Shown piece by piece: positions 27,656 to 37,432 of a DNA stretch of 64,000 nucleotides. The notes under the pieces are model-generated. The model did not search any database. It worked only from the letters and a program-made list of their open reading frames with translations, and had not been told where the DNA came from. The first letter of the stretch is position 1. Each line of letters opens with the position of its first letter. The stretch lies in NCBI GenBank assembly GCA_029310945.1, contig JARJFC010000015.1, positions 30,227 through 94,226 of the forward strand, given 5' to 3'. The position numbers and the translations under genes were made by a program. Origin of the DNA: Leptospira sp. 96542 (GTDB lineage Bacteria > Spirochaetota > Leptospiria > Leptospirales > Leptospiraceae).

Positions 27656-29662
27656 TCAATTCAAAAAGTAATTTTGGATTTCGGTAAAACGGTGAGAATC
27701 TACCTCGTTATTTTGCGAATTTTTGTCCAGGTTTCTATCTGCACTTGTGGAAGTTATGGATTCAAAAAGCGGGGGTTCTTTCTGTAAGTCAGATAAAAAA
27801 CGGCTGAGGGGTGACATTTTATTTTTATCACCTACAATTGGGTAAGATAAATACAAATGGAAAGCAGCACGAGTGATAGCAACATAAAACAATCGCCTTT
27901 CTTCTTCAAGTTCTTCCGTTAGGCGAATTCTGCTATTCGGAAAACTCCCTTCGTTTACCTGGAGGACAAATACATGTTTCCATTCCAAACCTTTACTCGA
28001 ATGAACGGTGGAAAGTGTGAGCGAATCTTCATTATCTTGATCTTTCACTAAATCTGGATCCAATGAATCCTTAGGATCGAGTGTTAGGTTGGCTAAAAAA
28101 TCTTCCAAATCCTTGAATTCATTGGAAAGGATTTTTAAAGTTTCTAAATCATTTTTTCTTTTTTCGTAATCATCATAGACTGTTTCTAAAATAGGGATGT
28201 AGTGTTTTAAAATTTGTTCGAAGGTAAGGACGGTCGAAAGTTTCTCTTTCGCTGTGGTTTGTAAAAATAAAACTAGGTTTTGTAAGGAATGGGAAATATC
28301 CGTTGGTAACCCAAACCACAACTCTTTTTCATTCTCAGAAAATATATTAAAATCAATACTTTCTAAGGATTGTAAAAGAAGTTTGGTATATTTTTTACCA
28401 ATATGTTTTTCGAGTAAAAGTATCCGATTCCAAGCCAAAACATCCCTTGGGTTATTTAAGACTCTAAAATACGCCAAAATATCCTTTGTATGGGAAAGTT
28501 CCAAGAATTTCCTACCACCAAATTTACGATAGGGTATGTTTTTAGCAGCAAGGTTTATCTCAAGAACATTGGATTGATAACTTGCTCGAAATAATATCGC
28601 AATTTCTGAAAATTTAACTCCGTCTTCGTGCAGCTCCAATATTTGATTGGCAATTAGATTTGCTTCGTCATGTAAAGTTTCAGTTAACAAAAGACTTGGC
28701 AGTTTTCCTTGGTCTTCTTTGACCGATTGTAATTTTTTTTTGAAATTGATGGAACTTTGTTCTAAAACTCCATTTGCTAAATTGAGAATGTTTTGCGTAC
28801 TTCGGTAATTTTTAGTGAGTGTGATGGTTTTCGTATTGGGGAATATTTTTGGAAAATCCAAAATATTATGTACACTCGCACCCCGAAACCCGTAAATGCA
28901 TTGTGCGTCATCTCCAACAACCAAGATATTTTCATGGATACTTGCAAGTAAACAGGCGATATGTGCTTGGATGCGATTGGTATCCTGGTATTCATCAACA
29001 AGGATTGATTTATAAGTATTAGAAATGTTCTTACGAATGGGTTCGTTTTCAACTAGGATCGTTTTTGTGAAATGGAGTAAGTCGTCAAAATCCAAAAGAT
29101 TGTATTTGAGTTTATATTCTTGGAATGAGGTTCGTAAGGATTGAATATCTTTTGTAAATGTGAGGAAAGACGGATACTCTTTTGTGATCGCTTTTTCCAA
29201 AGAGATTTGTTGGTTGAACGATGTGGAAAAAATTTCAGCTAGGGTTTCTTTTTTGGGAAATCTTTTTTCCGTTGTTTTCGACCAAAATTGATCCCGAACA
29301 AGACCAATACAATCTGTGGTTTCATTTTCATCCATGATGGTGAAATTTGGTGGTATCCCTTGGCTTAGGCCAAACCTCCGCAAAAAATGCAAACAAAAAC
29401 TATGGAATGTTCCGCCGGTGACCGAACGAACCCGAGAATCTAGTAAATTTGTTGCTCGGAAGAGCATTTCGCGTGCTGCTCTTCGTGAAAATGTAAGGAG
29501 TAAGATGGACTTCGGATCCATCCCGCTTTCCACGAGATAGGAAAGCCTGTGTACCAAGGTTTTGGTTTTGCCCGTTCCTGCCCCTGCCAGAATGAGATGA
29601 GGGCCTTGCCCAGAAGTCACCACAATCTGTTGGGTTTCATTCAAATCATTAGGGTGTTTCAC
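27656..29662 (-). CDS. UvrD/Rep/PcrA-type superfamily 1 DNA helicase
   Basis: This is a 668-residue SF1A helicase. Motifs in order are the Q-motif region LNETQQIVV, Walker A GAGTGKT at 27-33, LTFSRRAAREM (Ia), the DEYQDTN Walker B region, GDDAQCIYGFRGA (III), LTKNYRST (IV), TVHSSKGLEW (V) and RRLFYVAITRA (VI). All catalytic motifs look intact. Such enzymes unwind DNA 3' to 5' in repair and replication restart. UvrD, PcrA and Rep are hard to separate by eye, so no symbol is given. It is shorter than E. coli UvrD and lacks an obvious C-terminal Tudor-like extension. It lies 39 bases upstream of the MORN lipoprotein gene on the same strand. Confidence 0.95.
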   Translation of the reverse strand: MKHPNDLNETQQIVVTSGQGPHLILAGAGTGKTKTLVHRLSYLVESGMDPKSILLLTFSRRAAREMLFRATNLLDSRVRSVTGGTFHSFCLHFLRRFGLSQGIPPNFTIMDENETTDCIGLVRDQFWSKTTEKRFPKKETLAEIFSTSFNQQISLEKAITKEYPSFLTFTKDIQSLRTSFQEYKLKYNLLDFDDLLHFTKTILVENEPIRKNISNTYKSILVDEYQDTNRIQAHIACLLASIHENILVVGDDAQCIYGFRGASVHNILDFPKIFPNTKTITLTKNYRSTQNILNLANGVLEQSSINFKKKLQSVKEDQGKLPSLLLTETLHDEANLIANQILELHEDGVKFSEIAILFRASYQSNVLEINLAAKNIPYRKFGGRKFLELSHTKDILAYFRVLNNPRDVLAWNRILLLEKHIGKKYTKLLLQSLESIDFNIFSENEKELWFGLPTDISHSLQNLVLFLQTTAKEKLSTVLTFEQILKHYIPILETVYDDYEKRKNDLETLKILSNEFKDLEDFLANLTLDPKDSLDPDLVKDQDNEDSLTLSTVHSSKGLEWKHVFVLQVNEGSFPNSRIRLTEELEEERRLFYVAITRAAFHLYLSYPIVGDKNKMSPLSRFLSDLQKEPPLFESITSTSADRNLDKNSQNNEVDSHRFTEIQNYFLN

Positions 29663-29689
29663 AATACAGGGATAAGTTTTCGGATTCTA

Positions 29690-29718
29690 TTGACAAACCC
29701 TAAAAATTAAGTTTTTAT
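29690..29718 (+). promoter_or_regulatory. Putative sigma70-type promoter for the receiver/kinase gene
   Basis: A consensus TTGACA at 29690-29695 is followed by a 17-base spacer and TTTTAT at 29713-29718, 22 bases before the ATG at 29740. It lies in the 77-base divergent gap with the helicase gene. The -35 box is perfect and the spacing ideal; the -10 matches 4 of 6. It is inferred from sequence only. Confidence 0.45.
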
Positions 29719-29739
29719 GGAGAATCAGGCGAACTCTTT

Positions 29740-30825
29740 ATGAGCACTATGACGGAACCAAATACAGTAGTAAAAAAAATATTGGTTGTAGAGGACGAAC
29801 GAATCATTGCCATTAATATCTGTTCTACGCTCAAACAATATGGGTATTTGGCACAGTATGTATCCGAGGCAAATGAAGCCATTGAAGAGATTGAGAATGG
29901 GAATTTTGACCTCGTACTTATGGACATCATGCTCAATGGCGACATGGATGGGATTGAAATTGCATCCATAATCAAAAAAACCAAAGCGATCCCAGTCATT
30001 TATCTAACAGCCTATTCGGATGAGGCAACAATCAACCGTGCAAAAACTACAGAACCATTTGGGTATTTAGTAAAACCATTTAACAGCCGTGATTTGTATA
30101 TTTCTGTGGAAATGGCAATTTATAAATCACAAGTGCAAAAACATATAAAGGATGTTGAAGGCAGGCTCGCCGAAAACCAAAAATGGGAAACCATCGGGCT
30201 TGTTGCTTCGGGGATTTCTCATGAGGTAAACAACCCCCTCACTTCGATTTTAAACCTTTCTGAACTCATCAAACTAGAAGCAAAAAAAATGGGAAATACA
30301 CCCATAGTGGAAAGGTCTGTCAAGATTGCAGAAGAAACAGAACGCATTGCCAAAATAGTCAAAAATTTAGTTTCCTATTCTCAATCTACTTCATCGCAGT
30401 GGACCTATTGTAATTTGGGCATCATACTCACAGACACTCGTTCTTTTTTACATCAGTATTTTTTAAAAGAGGGGATCCAGTGTGAAATGAATTTGGCAGA
30501 TGTACCACTTCTGTATTGCCAACCACAAAAGATCAAACAAGCATTCCTCAATTTATTGCAAGATGCTAGGATGAGAGTGAACACCCGAGGTGATTCCATT
30601 GGTCGTAAAATTGAAGTCAACCTAGAACCAAGTGATTTGAATGGTGATAAACAAGTGGCCATTCAAATCAAAGACAATGGGGAAGAGGATTTGATGCTTG
30701 GCATTGCCCAATTCAATTCGATGGAAGTTACAAAAAGGATTATCTCCGAACACAAAGGAACCATTGTTCGTGATGATGACAAATCCTCCTGGTACCTCAC
30801 ACTGCCGGTTGTGAATGCTGTGTAG
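29740..30825 (+). CDS. Receiver-first histidine kinase-like protein with degenerate ATP-binding domain
   Basis: The 361-residue protein begins with a complete receiver domain (acidic pair in VVEDE, phosphoacceptor Asp62 in LMDIML, Thr90, Lys112). A dimerisation/phosphorylation helix follows with His161 in SGISHEVNNPLTS, then a catalytic-domain-like region. That last region keeps the DNG of the G1 box at 312-314, but the N-box reads NLLQDA with Asp275 replacing Asn. The F-box and glycine-rich G2 box (FTTK..GTGLGL) are missing. It may therefore be an inefficient or inactive kinase that receives or passes phosphate. A second ATG 9 bases downstream is possible. The gene overlaps the convergent small ORF by 29 bases. 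Confidence 0.87.
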   Translation: MSTMTEPNTVVKKILVVEDERIIAINICSTLKQYGYLAQYVSEANEAIEEIENGNFDLVLMDIMLNGDMDGIEIASIIKKTKAIPVIYLTAYSDEATINRAKTTEPFGYLVKPFNSRDLYISVEMAIYKSQVQKHIKDVEGRLAENQKWETIGLVASGISHEVNNPLTSILNLSELIKLEAKKMGNTPIVERSVKIAEETERIAKIVKNLVSYSQSTSSQWTYCNLGIILTDTRSFLHQYFLKEGIQCEMNLADVPLLYCQPQKIKQAFLNLLQDARMRVNTRGDSIGRKIEVNLEPSDLNGDKQVAIQIKDNGEEDLMLGIAQFNSMEVTKRIISEHKGTIVRDDDKSSWYLTLPVVNAV

Positions 30826-31165
30826 GAAACACAACCTCTTTTAAAAACAAATCAATTCTGTGTGAATGCAAAAACCAAAAATCTTGTTTGAAAAGATCAC
30901 CCAAAAATTCTTTGAAGTCTCGGAAATAATTTAAGGCGAGGGATCTATCACCTGTGTAGTCTGAGAGAACAGACAAAGCTGTCCGGAAGGCACTTTCGTC
31001 ATGATCGAGTGTGTCGAGCCTTGTTTCCCCAGCCTCCAAAGTAGACCAGGTTTTGTCTGTCTGGTTCCCTCTGATTTTGATTGTATACCGAACTGTACCT
31101 GGAATCCTTTCCCCAGAGTATGTTTTTGTCATCACGGCTCCCAGTGGCCCAAGGAAAATGAGCAA
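30797..31165 (-). CDS. Small membrane protein of unknown function, start uncertain
   Basis: This frame encodes up to 122 residues from TTG 31165. The frame stays open to about 31228, and that extra part contains CGECLAYDIIVLL, so the first hydrophobic segment (about 20 residues) would be cut by the TTG start. After the membrane segment, GERIPGTVRYTIKIRGNQT and a helical region with TALSVLSDY and FRDFKEFLGDLF look like a folded domain. No ATG lies upstream in frame, so the true start could be a rare codon. A competing 79-residue frame at 30999-31238 looks compositionally poor. The last 29 bases overlap the end of the convergent kinase gene. Confidence 0.5.
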   Translation of the reverse strand: MLIFLGPLGAVMTKTYSGERIPGTVRYTIKIRGNQTDKTWSTLEAGETRLDTLDHDESAFRTALSVLSDYTGDRSLALNYFRDFKEFLGDLFKQDFWFLHSHRIDLFLKEVVFPTQHSQPAV

Positions 31166-31310
31166 TACGATTATGTCGTACGCAAGGCACTCTCCGCAAG
31201 TCCTTTTTCGGGTAGCCAGATGAGAAATCTAAACCCATTTTGATTGGATTTCCATTGATTTTTTCCCTAGGTTCAAAACTATCGTTCTATACTCCGCAAG
31301 CCTCACAATC

Positions 31311-34274
31311 GTGCAAAGATCCATTCGTATCCTTACCTTCAGTATTGTTGCCCTCTTCGGAATGGAATTATTGCCGCAGGACACCGAAGGATTAAAACTT
31401 CTATTTCCAGAGAGTAGTCTTCCCACAAACAACCCGCAGGAAGAGGAAAGAAAAAATACCACCGTCCAAATTCAGAAAAATTTGGTCAAAAAATCTGTAG
31501 ACCAGATGTCTGACCGCGAAGTGGAAGACACACTCCGCAACCTTGGATTGAACGCTAACGGAACCATCTACACAAAGAGAGATCGTTTGCGAGAAGCCCT
31601 TGTTCCTATTGATGAAAACCCGCTCACACCAGAGTCACTATTAAAATCACAACCATCCAAAGGTCCACCCATCCAAATTCAAAACGCAGCGGAAGGGGAA
31701 ATGATGAGCGTCGATAAAACCAAAGGTGGGGTGCTTGTTCTCCGTGGTAAGGTGAAAATCAAAATCAGATCGGGCGAACTCTATGCAGACTCGGTCTCCA
31801 TTGATGCAAGTAGACAAGAAATTTATGCAGAAGGTTCTGTGGAATACAAAGATGGAACTGCAAAAATCAATGGTGAACGACTGTTATTTGATTTAAAATT
31901 AAACCAGGGAGTGGTTTATAATTCGAAACTCAGTTATTACCCCGCCCACTTCATTGGCCAAAAGTTAAAACGATTGGATGAAAAACGTTATTTATTAGAG
32001 ATGGGTTATTTCACAGCTTGTAATGCGGAGCTCCCGCACGAATCTTTTTATGCGAGACGAATCCTGATCCATGATGATCGTTCCGTTGTTGCGTATTCAA
32101 TGACATACAAGGTTGGCGGGCTTCCTTTATTTTGGCTCCCAGTTTTGTACAATTCCGAATCGGGTAATGGACTCTTAGTTCAAGCTGGCAAAAACAACAC
32201 CCAGGGATGGTTTTTACAAAACTCATACCAATGGTCTGATTCCTATCCGAATAATCTTTTTTTAGCCAATGGTTATAAATTTCGTTTTGACTTGTATGAA
32301 AAAACAGGACAAGCCGCTCAACTTGAAATGTGGAAGGTTTCACCTTATTTGAATTATAACCTCAATTTAGGTGCAGCCAATTACAAAAACAATACGGTGA
32401 CACCAGCCTATGAGGATCGTTTTCGCAACGGTGGGATAGGAAATGTGGCAGTGACCAATAATGTAGACTTAGGCGAAAGATATCCTTACACAGGTCTAAC
32501 CGAACGAAAAACAGGTGTTGATTACGATTATTGGTGGAAGGCCGACTTACGATTGAATGCAAAGTTCAATGACTTCTCCAAGGACAATACAAGAAACATT
32601 CAAATCCAATATGAAAACTATAACAATCGTCAGTTTGATTATGAATTTGGAAACAGATACCAACCTTCAAATTCATTACAATCATTGTACACGTATCGTG
32701 ACGTACGTTTTGGTTTGATTCGGAACTTACTCAACTGGAATCTAAACTACACAGAAAACCGTGGGGATTTGAGTGTGGGGATCTCTATGAGTAGAACCTT
32801 GCTCTACCAAATCCAGGCCAATCAATATTTTCCTGCACAAGATGTGTTACCTGCGGTTACGATTAGAAATTCAAGTAATATCGGTACGTTGCCTTTAGTG
32901 AATAGCCCAATCTACTGGGATTTGAATTTTAATATGAATACAAGCCGCTTATATGGACCACCCACCCAAACAGTGAATGCGGTGACTGGGATTGTCGATC
33001 CAACCGGAAGATTTAAAGAATTTGTGCTTCGTTCACAAACGAATGTGATAGGGGAAACAGGTTTACGTTCCCCCATGGCATTGGGAACATACGTGTCATT
33101 TACCCCTTCTGTTTTTGTTGGTGCGACCAAACAAACAGTTGATTTTCCAGGCACAGGAAATGCATCCAATGGACCAGACAACATCGGTAATAAAGCATAT
33201 GCAAATCTCCTAAAGCAACAATCATACCAATATGTAAGACAAATACATACAACCAGGTTTGGAATTCCTGAATTGTTTTTAACTACCACCTATCGTAGGA
33301 TGGATGTAGACAAAGCGGAAATGAAAGATCCAATACTTGGAAAATTATACCAACATGAAGCAGAAGTTGCCTTAGAAAGTTATGCTTTGAGTGATTGGGA
33401 TGTTTCCGTCAGAACCATTCGCGATTTACGTGAATTTTCTTCTGCTTACAATCCAGGACTCACAAGTCAACAACGTTGGTTTTATACGGTATTTAGAATT
33501 GGTGGTTTTATTGACTTTGTGGATGGTTTTTCTACTCGAAGGCCGAGTTTACTCGAAAGGAAACGAAACTTTTATTCAGGAATCTTTATCAATAATGATT
33601 ATGTTCATCATACGCCACAAAACAGATCTTTATCGAATAACTTAACCTTATCTTACAAAATGGGTGGATTTTCTTGGCCCATCATCAGGGCTTTCCGAAG
33701 TTTGGAATTAGGTTCTACATGGTATCATGTTTATAAAGATAGTTATTTAGATAGTTATCGTTTTTTCTTTAAAACCGATACCAAAATCACTCGTTATGCT
33801 GGGGTGGAATTGGAAGTCGATTCTCGAGTTACAGAACCATGGCGACTCACTGCACTAGCGCAAGGCCAATTTTATGCGTTAAACACAACACCTGAACTGT
33901 ACACTGCGCAAATGGGCACAAATTATGATCAAACAACCATCTGGGAAGACTTGGCAGCGGGTACAGGTGCCCAAGGGCAAGACAAACGTCAAAAAACAGT
34001 TTTTAATATAAATCGATTTATGATGACTCTGAAAATTGATTTACACAACTGGGAATATCGCCTTGGTTACAGTATGAACCTACGGGCACTGCCAGGTGGT
34101 GCAACACTCAACAATCAATTAACCTTTTATGATCAATCTGTGTTTTTTTCTGTTAACTTGACAAATTTTAGTTTCGGTGAATCCGCTTCTGCCCAAGCAA
34201 CACGCGTAAGACTCTACAGGTTTCGCAAAAGACCGTTAGATGGGTCTAGCACAGATCTTTCGGAGGGTTTCTAA
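31311..34274 (+). CDS. lptD: LptD-like LPS-assembly outer-membrane protein
   Basis: LptD forms the outer-membrane barrel that inserts lipopolysaccharide, fed by the periplasmic LptA/C bridge. This 987-residue protein begins with GTG and a signal peptide (about 1-22). A linker of about 90 residues follows, then an OstA/LptA-like beta-jellyroll (about 115-235, with VLRGKVKIKIRSGELYADS and AEGSVEYKDGTA). LPS-assembly signatures come next, around AYSMTYKVGGLPLFWLPVLY, and then a long beta-barrel region rich in aromatic and asparagine residues, ending in F. The size is large but within the range of spirochaete LptD. It is followed, overlapping by one base, by an initiating glycosyltransferase. Confidence 0.87.
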   Translation: MQRSIRILTFSIVALFGMELLPQDTEGLKLLFPESSLPTNNPQEEERKNTTVQIQKNLVKKSVDQMSDREVEDTLRNLGLNANGTIYTKRDRLREALVPIDENPLTPESLLKSQPSKGPPIQIQNAAEGEMMSVDKTKGGVLVLRGKVKIKIRSGELYADSVSIDASRQEIYAEGSVEYKDGTAKINGERLLFDLKLNQGVVYNSKLSYYPAHFIGQKLKRLDEKRYLLEMGYFTACNAELPHESFYARRILIHDDRSVVAYSMTYKVGGLPLFWLPVLYNSESGNGLLVQAGKNNTQGWFLQNSYQWSDSYPNNLFLANGYKFRFDLYEKTGQAAQLEMWKVSPYLNYNLNLGAANYKNNTVTPAYEDRFRNGGIGNVAVTNNVDLGERYPYTGLTERKTGVDYDYWWKADLRLNAKFNDFSKDNTRNIQIQYENYNNRQFDYEFGNRYQPSNSLQSLYTYRDVRFGLIRNLLNWNLNYTENRGDLSVGISMSRTLLYQIQANQYFPAQDVLPAVTIRNSSNIGTLPLVNSPIYWDLNFNMNTSRLYGPPTQTVNAVTGIVDPTGRFKEFVLRSQTNVIGETGLRSPMALGTYVSFTPSVFVGATKQTVDFPGTGNASNGPDNIGNKAYANLLKQQSYQYVRQIHTTRFGIPELFLTTTYRRMDVDKAEMKDPILGKLYQHEAEVALESYALSDWDVSVRTIRDLREFSSAYNPGLTSQQRWFYTVFRIGGFIDFVDGFSTRRPSLLERKRNFYSGIFINNDYVHHTPQNRSLSNNLTLSYKMGGFSWPIIRAFRSLELGSTWYHVYKDSYLDSYRFFFKTDTKITRYAGVELEVDSRVTEPWRLTALAQGQFYALNTTPELYTAQMGTNYDQTTIWEDLAAGTGAQGQDKRQKTVFNINRFMMTLKIDLHNWEYRLGYSMNLRALPGGATLNNQLTFYDQSVFFSVNLTNFSFGESASAQATRVRLYRFRKRPLDGSSTDLSEGF

Positions 34275-35674
34275 TGTTAAAAGAAAGAAGCCAATCCTTT
34301 AAAATTTTATTTTTAATTACTGATTTTTTCATCGCAATATGTAGTTTCTCTGCGGCATTTACCATTCGATATTTCTTTCTACCAGACTCAGCCTTTTATA
34401 TACAAATCATTGACGCCAAAAGTTATACCATTCTCGGCATTGTTCTTGCGTTTTCGCAAATATTATCATACCTTTCAATCGATTTATACCATCCGAGGAG
34501 AGGTTTATCTTTCGCAGATGAGTTTTTTGCCATAGTGACAGGTGTTATACTAAACTTACTTGTGGTTTTATCTCTATTATTTTTCTTTCGTGGTGAAAGT
34601 TTTTCTCGTTTAGTTATATTATACTTTGCTTGTTTTTCTGTTGTGTTTACCGTCATTGCACATTTGTTTTTGCGATTCATTCTGCAATACCTCCGAAAAA
34701 AAGGTTATAATTTACGTTCCGTCCTTGTCATCGGATCTGGCAAATCCGCCATCAATTTTTCAGAAACTATTAAAAAACATGCAATTTATGGGTATGTTGT
34801 GCGTGGTTTTGTTGTTACTGAAACTAATTTAGCTGGCAAACAGATCAATGTAGTTTCCAAAACGAAAGACCTTGAATCTTATATTGAGAATAACGATATT
34901 GATTTGATTGTGTATGCATTGTCACACGAAGAAGGAGATCTACTCAAACAAGTCATTGACATTGCGGATTTTCATGGGGTCGATCTAAAAGTTATTCCAA
35001 GTTACGAAGAGATTATTACAGCAAAAGGTAGAGTTGAAATTCTTGATGGTATTCCCATCATTTCCATTAGAAATATTCCGCTCAGGTTAGGTTATAATCA
35101 ATTTATTAAACGATGTTTTGATATAATATTTTCTCTCTTGTTTATTATTTGTTTTAGTCCTTTTTATATTTTAATTTCGCTTTTCGTCAAACTTTCAAGC
35201 AAAGGACCTATTTTTTACAAACAAGAAAGAGTAGGTCTTGATAACAAAGTTTTTGGAATGATAAAGTTTCGTTCTATGGTTGTTCAAGAGAAAACAAAAT
35301 CCGATACTTTATGGACTGTCAAAGATGATCCTCGTGTTACGAAAATCGGAGCCATACTTCGTAAATTATCATTGGATGAAACTCCTCAATTTTTTAATGT
35401 ATTGTTTGGTGATATGTCTGTTGTTGGACCGAGGCCCGAACGACCTTTTTATGTAGAAAAATTTCGAAATGAACACCATCAATACATGAGACGCCATGCA
35501 GTGAAAGCAGGGATCACCGGTTGGGCGCAAGTGCGAGGTTTTCGTGGTGACACCTCCATTGAAAAAAGAATTGAGGCCGATATTTTTTATATAGAAAATT
35601 GGTCTCTTCTCCTTGATTTAAAAATTATATTATTAACACCAATCAAAACGATCATAGATAGGAACGCATACTGA
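34274..35674 (+). CDS. Polyprenyl-phosphate sugar-1-phosphate transferase (WcaJ/WbaP type)
   Basis: The enzyme starts a surface glycan by moving a sugar-1-phosphate from a nucleotide sugar to undecaprenyl phosphate. The 466-residue protein has four N-terminal membrane helices (to about 140), a Rossmann-like cytoplasmic domain (VLVIGSGKSA near 150), another membrane segment near 280, and the C-terminal catalytic domain. That domain has FYKQERVGLDNKVFGMIKFR, the DETPQFFNVLFGDMSVVGPRP block and GWAQVRGFRG. These are bacterial sugar transferase signatures. Substrate (glucose, galactose or other) is not clear. The start overlaps the lptD stop by one base; gatC begins 8 bases after its stop. Confidence 0.92.
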   Translation: MLKERSQSFKILFLITDFFIAICSFSAAFTIRYFFLPDSAFYIQIIDAKSYTILGIVLAFSQILSYLSIDLYHPRRGLSFADEFFAIVTGVILNLLVVLSLLFFFRGESFSRLVILYFACFSVVFTVIAHLFLRFILQYLRKKGYNLRSVLVIGSGKSAINFSETIKKHAIYGYVVRGFVVTETNLAGKQINVVSKTKDLESYIENNDIDLIVYALSHEEGDLLKQVIDIADFHGVDLKVIPSYEEIITAKGRVEILDGIPIISIRNIPLRLGYNQFIKRCFDIIFSLLFIICFSPFYILISLFVKLSSKGPIFYKQERVGLDNKVFGMIKFRSMVVQEKTKSDTLWTVKDDPRVTKIGAILRKLSLDETPQFFNVLFGDMSVVGPRPERPFYVEKFRNEHHQYMRRHAVKAGITGWAQVRGFRGDTSIEKRIEADIFYIENWSLLLDLKIILLTPIKTIIDRNAY

Positions 35675-35682
35675 GGCAAATT

Positions 35683-35967
35683 ATGGATGAAAAAGAACTT
35701 AGAAAAATTGCAAATTTAGCAAAGTTGAATATTGGTGAATCAGAAATTTCATCTATGTTAAACGATTTTTCCAGTATTGTACAATATGTGGACGAAATTA
35801 AAAACTTAGATACTTCAATAATTTCTGATGATGATATTTACAAAAAATCGGAATTTAAACTTAGGTTAGATGAAGCACGTAATGACCTAAAAAGAGAAGA
35901 TTTAGCAAAAATTGCTCCGTCTTACGAAAACGGATATGTTGTTGTTCCTAAGGTGATTGAAACATGA
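35683..35967 (+). CDS. gatC: Asp/Glu-tRNA amidotransferase subunit C
   Basis: GatC is the small stabilising subunit of the GatCAB amidotransferase. The 94-residue protein shows the typical helical start ([13 protein letters not shown]), a central [15 protein letters not shown] segment and a C-terminal extended region ending in VVVPKVIET. Its stop overlaps the gatA start by 4 bases, the usual arrangement. gatB is not in this window. Confidence 0.95.
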   Translation: MDEKELRKIANLAKLNIGESEISSMLNDFSSIVQYVDEIKNLDTSIISDDDIYKKSEFKLRLDEARNDLKREDLAKIAPSYENGYVVVPKVIET

Positions 35968-37430
35968 ACCCTATTGTTAAATTAAAATATTCAGAAATTA
36001 AAAGTAAATTAAACAACGGGTCTCTTACTTCTAAAGAGATAGTTAGTGCCTACATAGAAAGGATCAAAACCTTAGATGCAAAAATTCTAGGCTTTTTAGA
36101 ATTTAATCCTGAAAAGATTTTAAAACAGGCAGAAGAAAGTGATAAACGCAGAAAAGATGGAAACCCAAAATCTGAGTTTGATGGTATACCAATTGGTATT
36201 AAAGACAATATTTGCATAGAAGGTGAAATTACCTCTTGCGCTTCGAAGATTTTGGAAAATTTTCGTTCGCCTTATGATGCAACTGTCATTCAAAAATTAA
36301 AATCCAAAGGATTTGTTCTATTTCCGAGAACCAATATGGACGAGTTTGCAATGGGTTCTTCTACTGAGAACAGTGCTTTTCAAACAACAAAAAATCCATT
36401 TGACACAACTCGAATTCCAGGTGGATCTAGCGGTGGTTCGGCGGCAGTTGTTGCTGCGCAAATGTTGCCTGTTTCCCTTGGCTCAGATACTGGAGGATCA
36501 ATTCGCCAACCTGCATCATTATGCGGAATCTGGGGTTTAAAACCAACGTATGGGAGAGTGTCTCGGTACGGACTAGTTGCTTATGCTTCAAGCCTTGATC
36601 AAATTGGCCCGTTTTCCAATGATATGGAAGGTATATCTGATATATTCGAAGTATTGAATGGATTAGATCCGAAAGACCAAACTACATCGTTAACAAATCC
36701 TTATCTTTCTTCTAGTTTACAAAGACAGGACTGGAACGGAAAAAAAATAGGAATTATGAAAGATTCCGATGTGAATTTTTCAGAGGCAGTAAACAAACGT
36801 TATAAGGAAGTTTTGAATACGTTAGAGGCAGCTGGGGCAAAACTAGTTCCTCTCGATTTTTCTCTTTTTAAATATGCGATCCCTGTTTATTATTTGATTG
36901 CTACTGCAGAATGTTCGTCCAATCTCAGTCGTTTCGATGGCATACGTTACGGATTGCGAAAGGAAGGCTCTGGAAAACTAGAAGATCTTTATAATGAAAG
37001 CCGAACAAGTGGTTTTGGTTCAGAAGTTAAACGTAGGATTTTACTTGGAACATTTTCTCTTAGTTCTGGATATTACGATGCTTATTACGGCAAAGCACAA
37101 AAAGCCAGAGTCATGATTCAAAACAAATATAATGAATTTTTCAAAGATGTTGACGTGATTTTGCAGCCAACTTCACCGACCACAGCATTTAAGTTAGGTG
37201 AAAAAACCAAAGATCCGATTCAAATGTATTTGGCTGACGTACTTACAACCTCAGCAAACCTTGCAGGAGTACCAGCAATCAGTTGCCCTGCAGGTTTAGA
37301 TGAAAATGGTTTGCCGATTGGTCTACAGCTAACATCTGCTCATTTCAACGAATCATCTTTACTCGGCTTTGCCAAAGCCCTGTCCGAAATTCCAATTTGT
37401 AAAATTGAACTGCCGGACAATATAAACTAG
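35964..37430 (+). CDS. gatA: Asp/Glu-tRNA amidotransferase subunit A
   Basis: GatA is the amidase that releases ammonia from glutamine to convert misacylated Glu-tRNA(Gln) or Asp-tRNA(Asn). The 488-residue protein has the amidase-signature catalytic triad: Lys80 in IGIKDNIC, Ser155 in GGSSGGSA and Ser179 in [11 protein letters not shown]. Because this window also encodes an asparaginyl-tRNA synthetase, the complex here is likely needed mainly for Gln-tRNA; that is an inference. It overlaps gatC by 4 bases and is followed 2 bases later by hisF. Confidence 0.96.
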   Translation: MNPIVKLKYSEIKSKLNNGSLTSKEIVSAYIERIKTLDAKILGFLEFNPEKILKQAEESDKRRKDGNPKSEFDGIPIGIKDNICIEGEITSCASKILENFRSPYDATVIQKLKSKGFVLFPRTNMDEFAMGSSTENSAFQTTKNPFDTTRIPGGSSGGSAAVVAAQMLPVSLGSDTGGSIRQPASLCGIWGLKPTYGRVSRYGLVAYASSLDQIGPFSNDMEGISDIFEVLNGLDPKDQTTSLTNPYLSSSLQRQDWNGKKIGIMKDSDVNFSEAVNKRYKEVLNTLEAAGAKLVPLDFSLFKYAIPVYYLIATAECSSNLSRFDGIRYGLRKEGSGKLEDLYNESRTSGFGSEVKRRILLGTFSLSSGYYDAYYGKAQKARVMIQNKYNEFFKDVDVILQPTSPTTAFKLGEKTKDPIQMYLADVLTTSANLAGVPAISCPAGLDENGLPIGLQLTSAHFNESSLLGFAKALSEIPICKIELPDNIN

Positions 37431-37432
37431 CC

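Noticed and set aside
30999..31238. 79-residue ORF on the - strand
   Set aside because: It overlaps the better frame at 30797-31165, has no domain features and an atypical charged composition.
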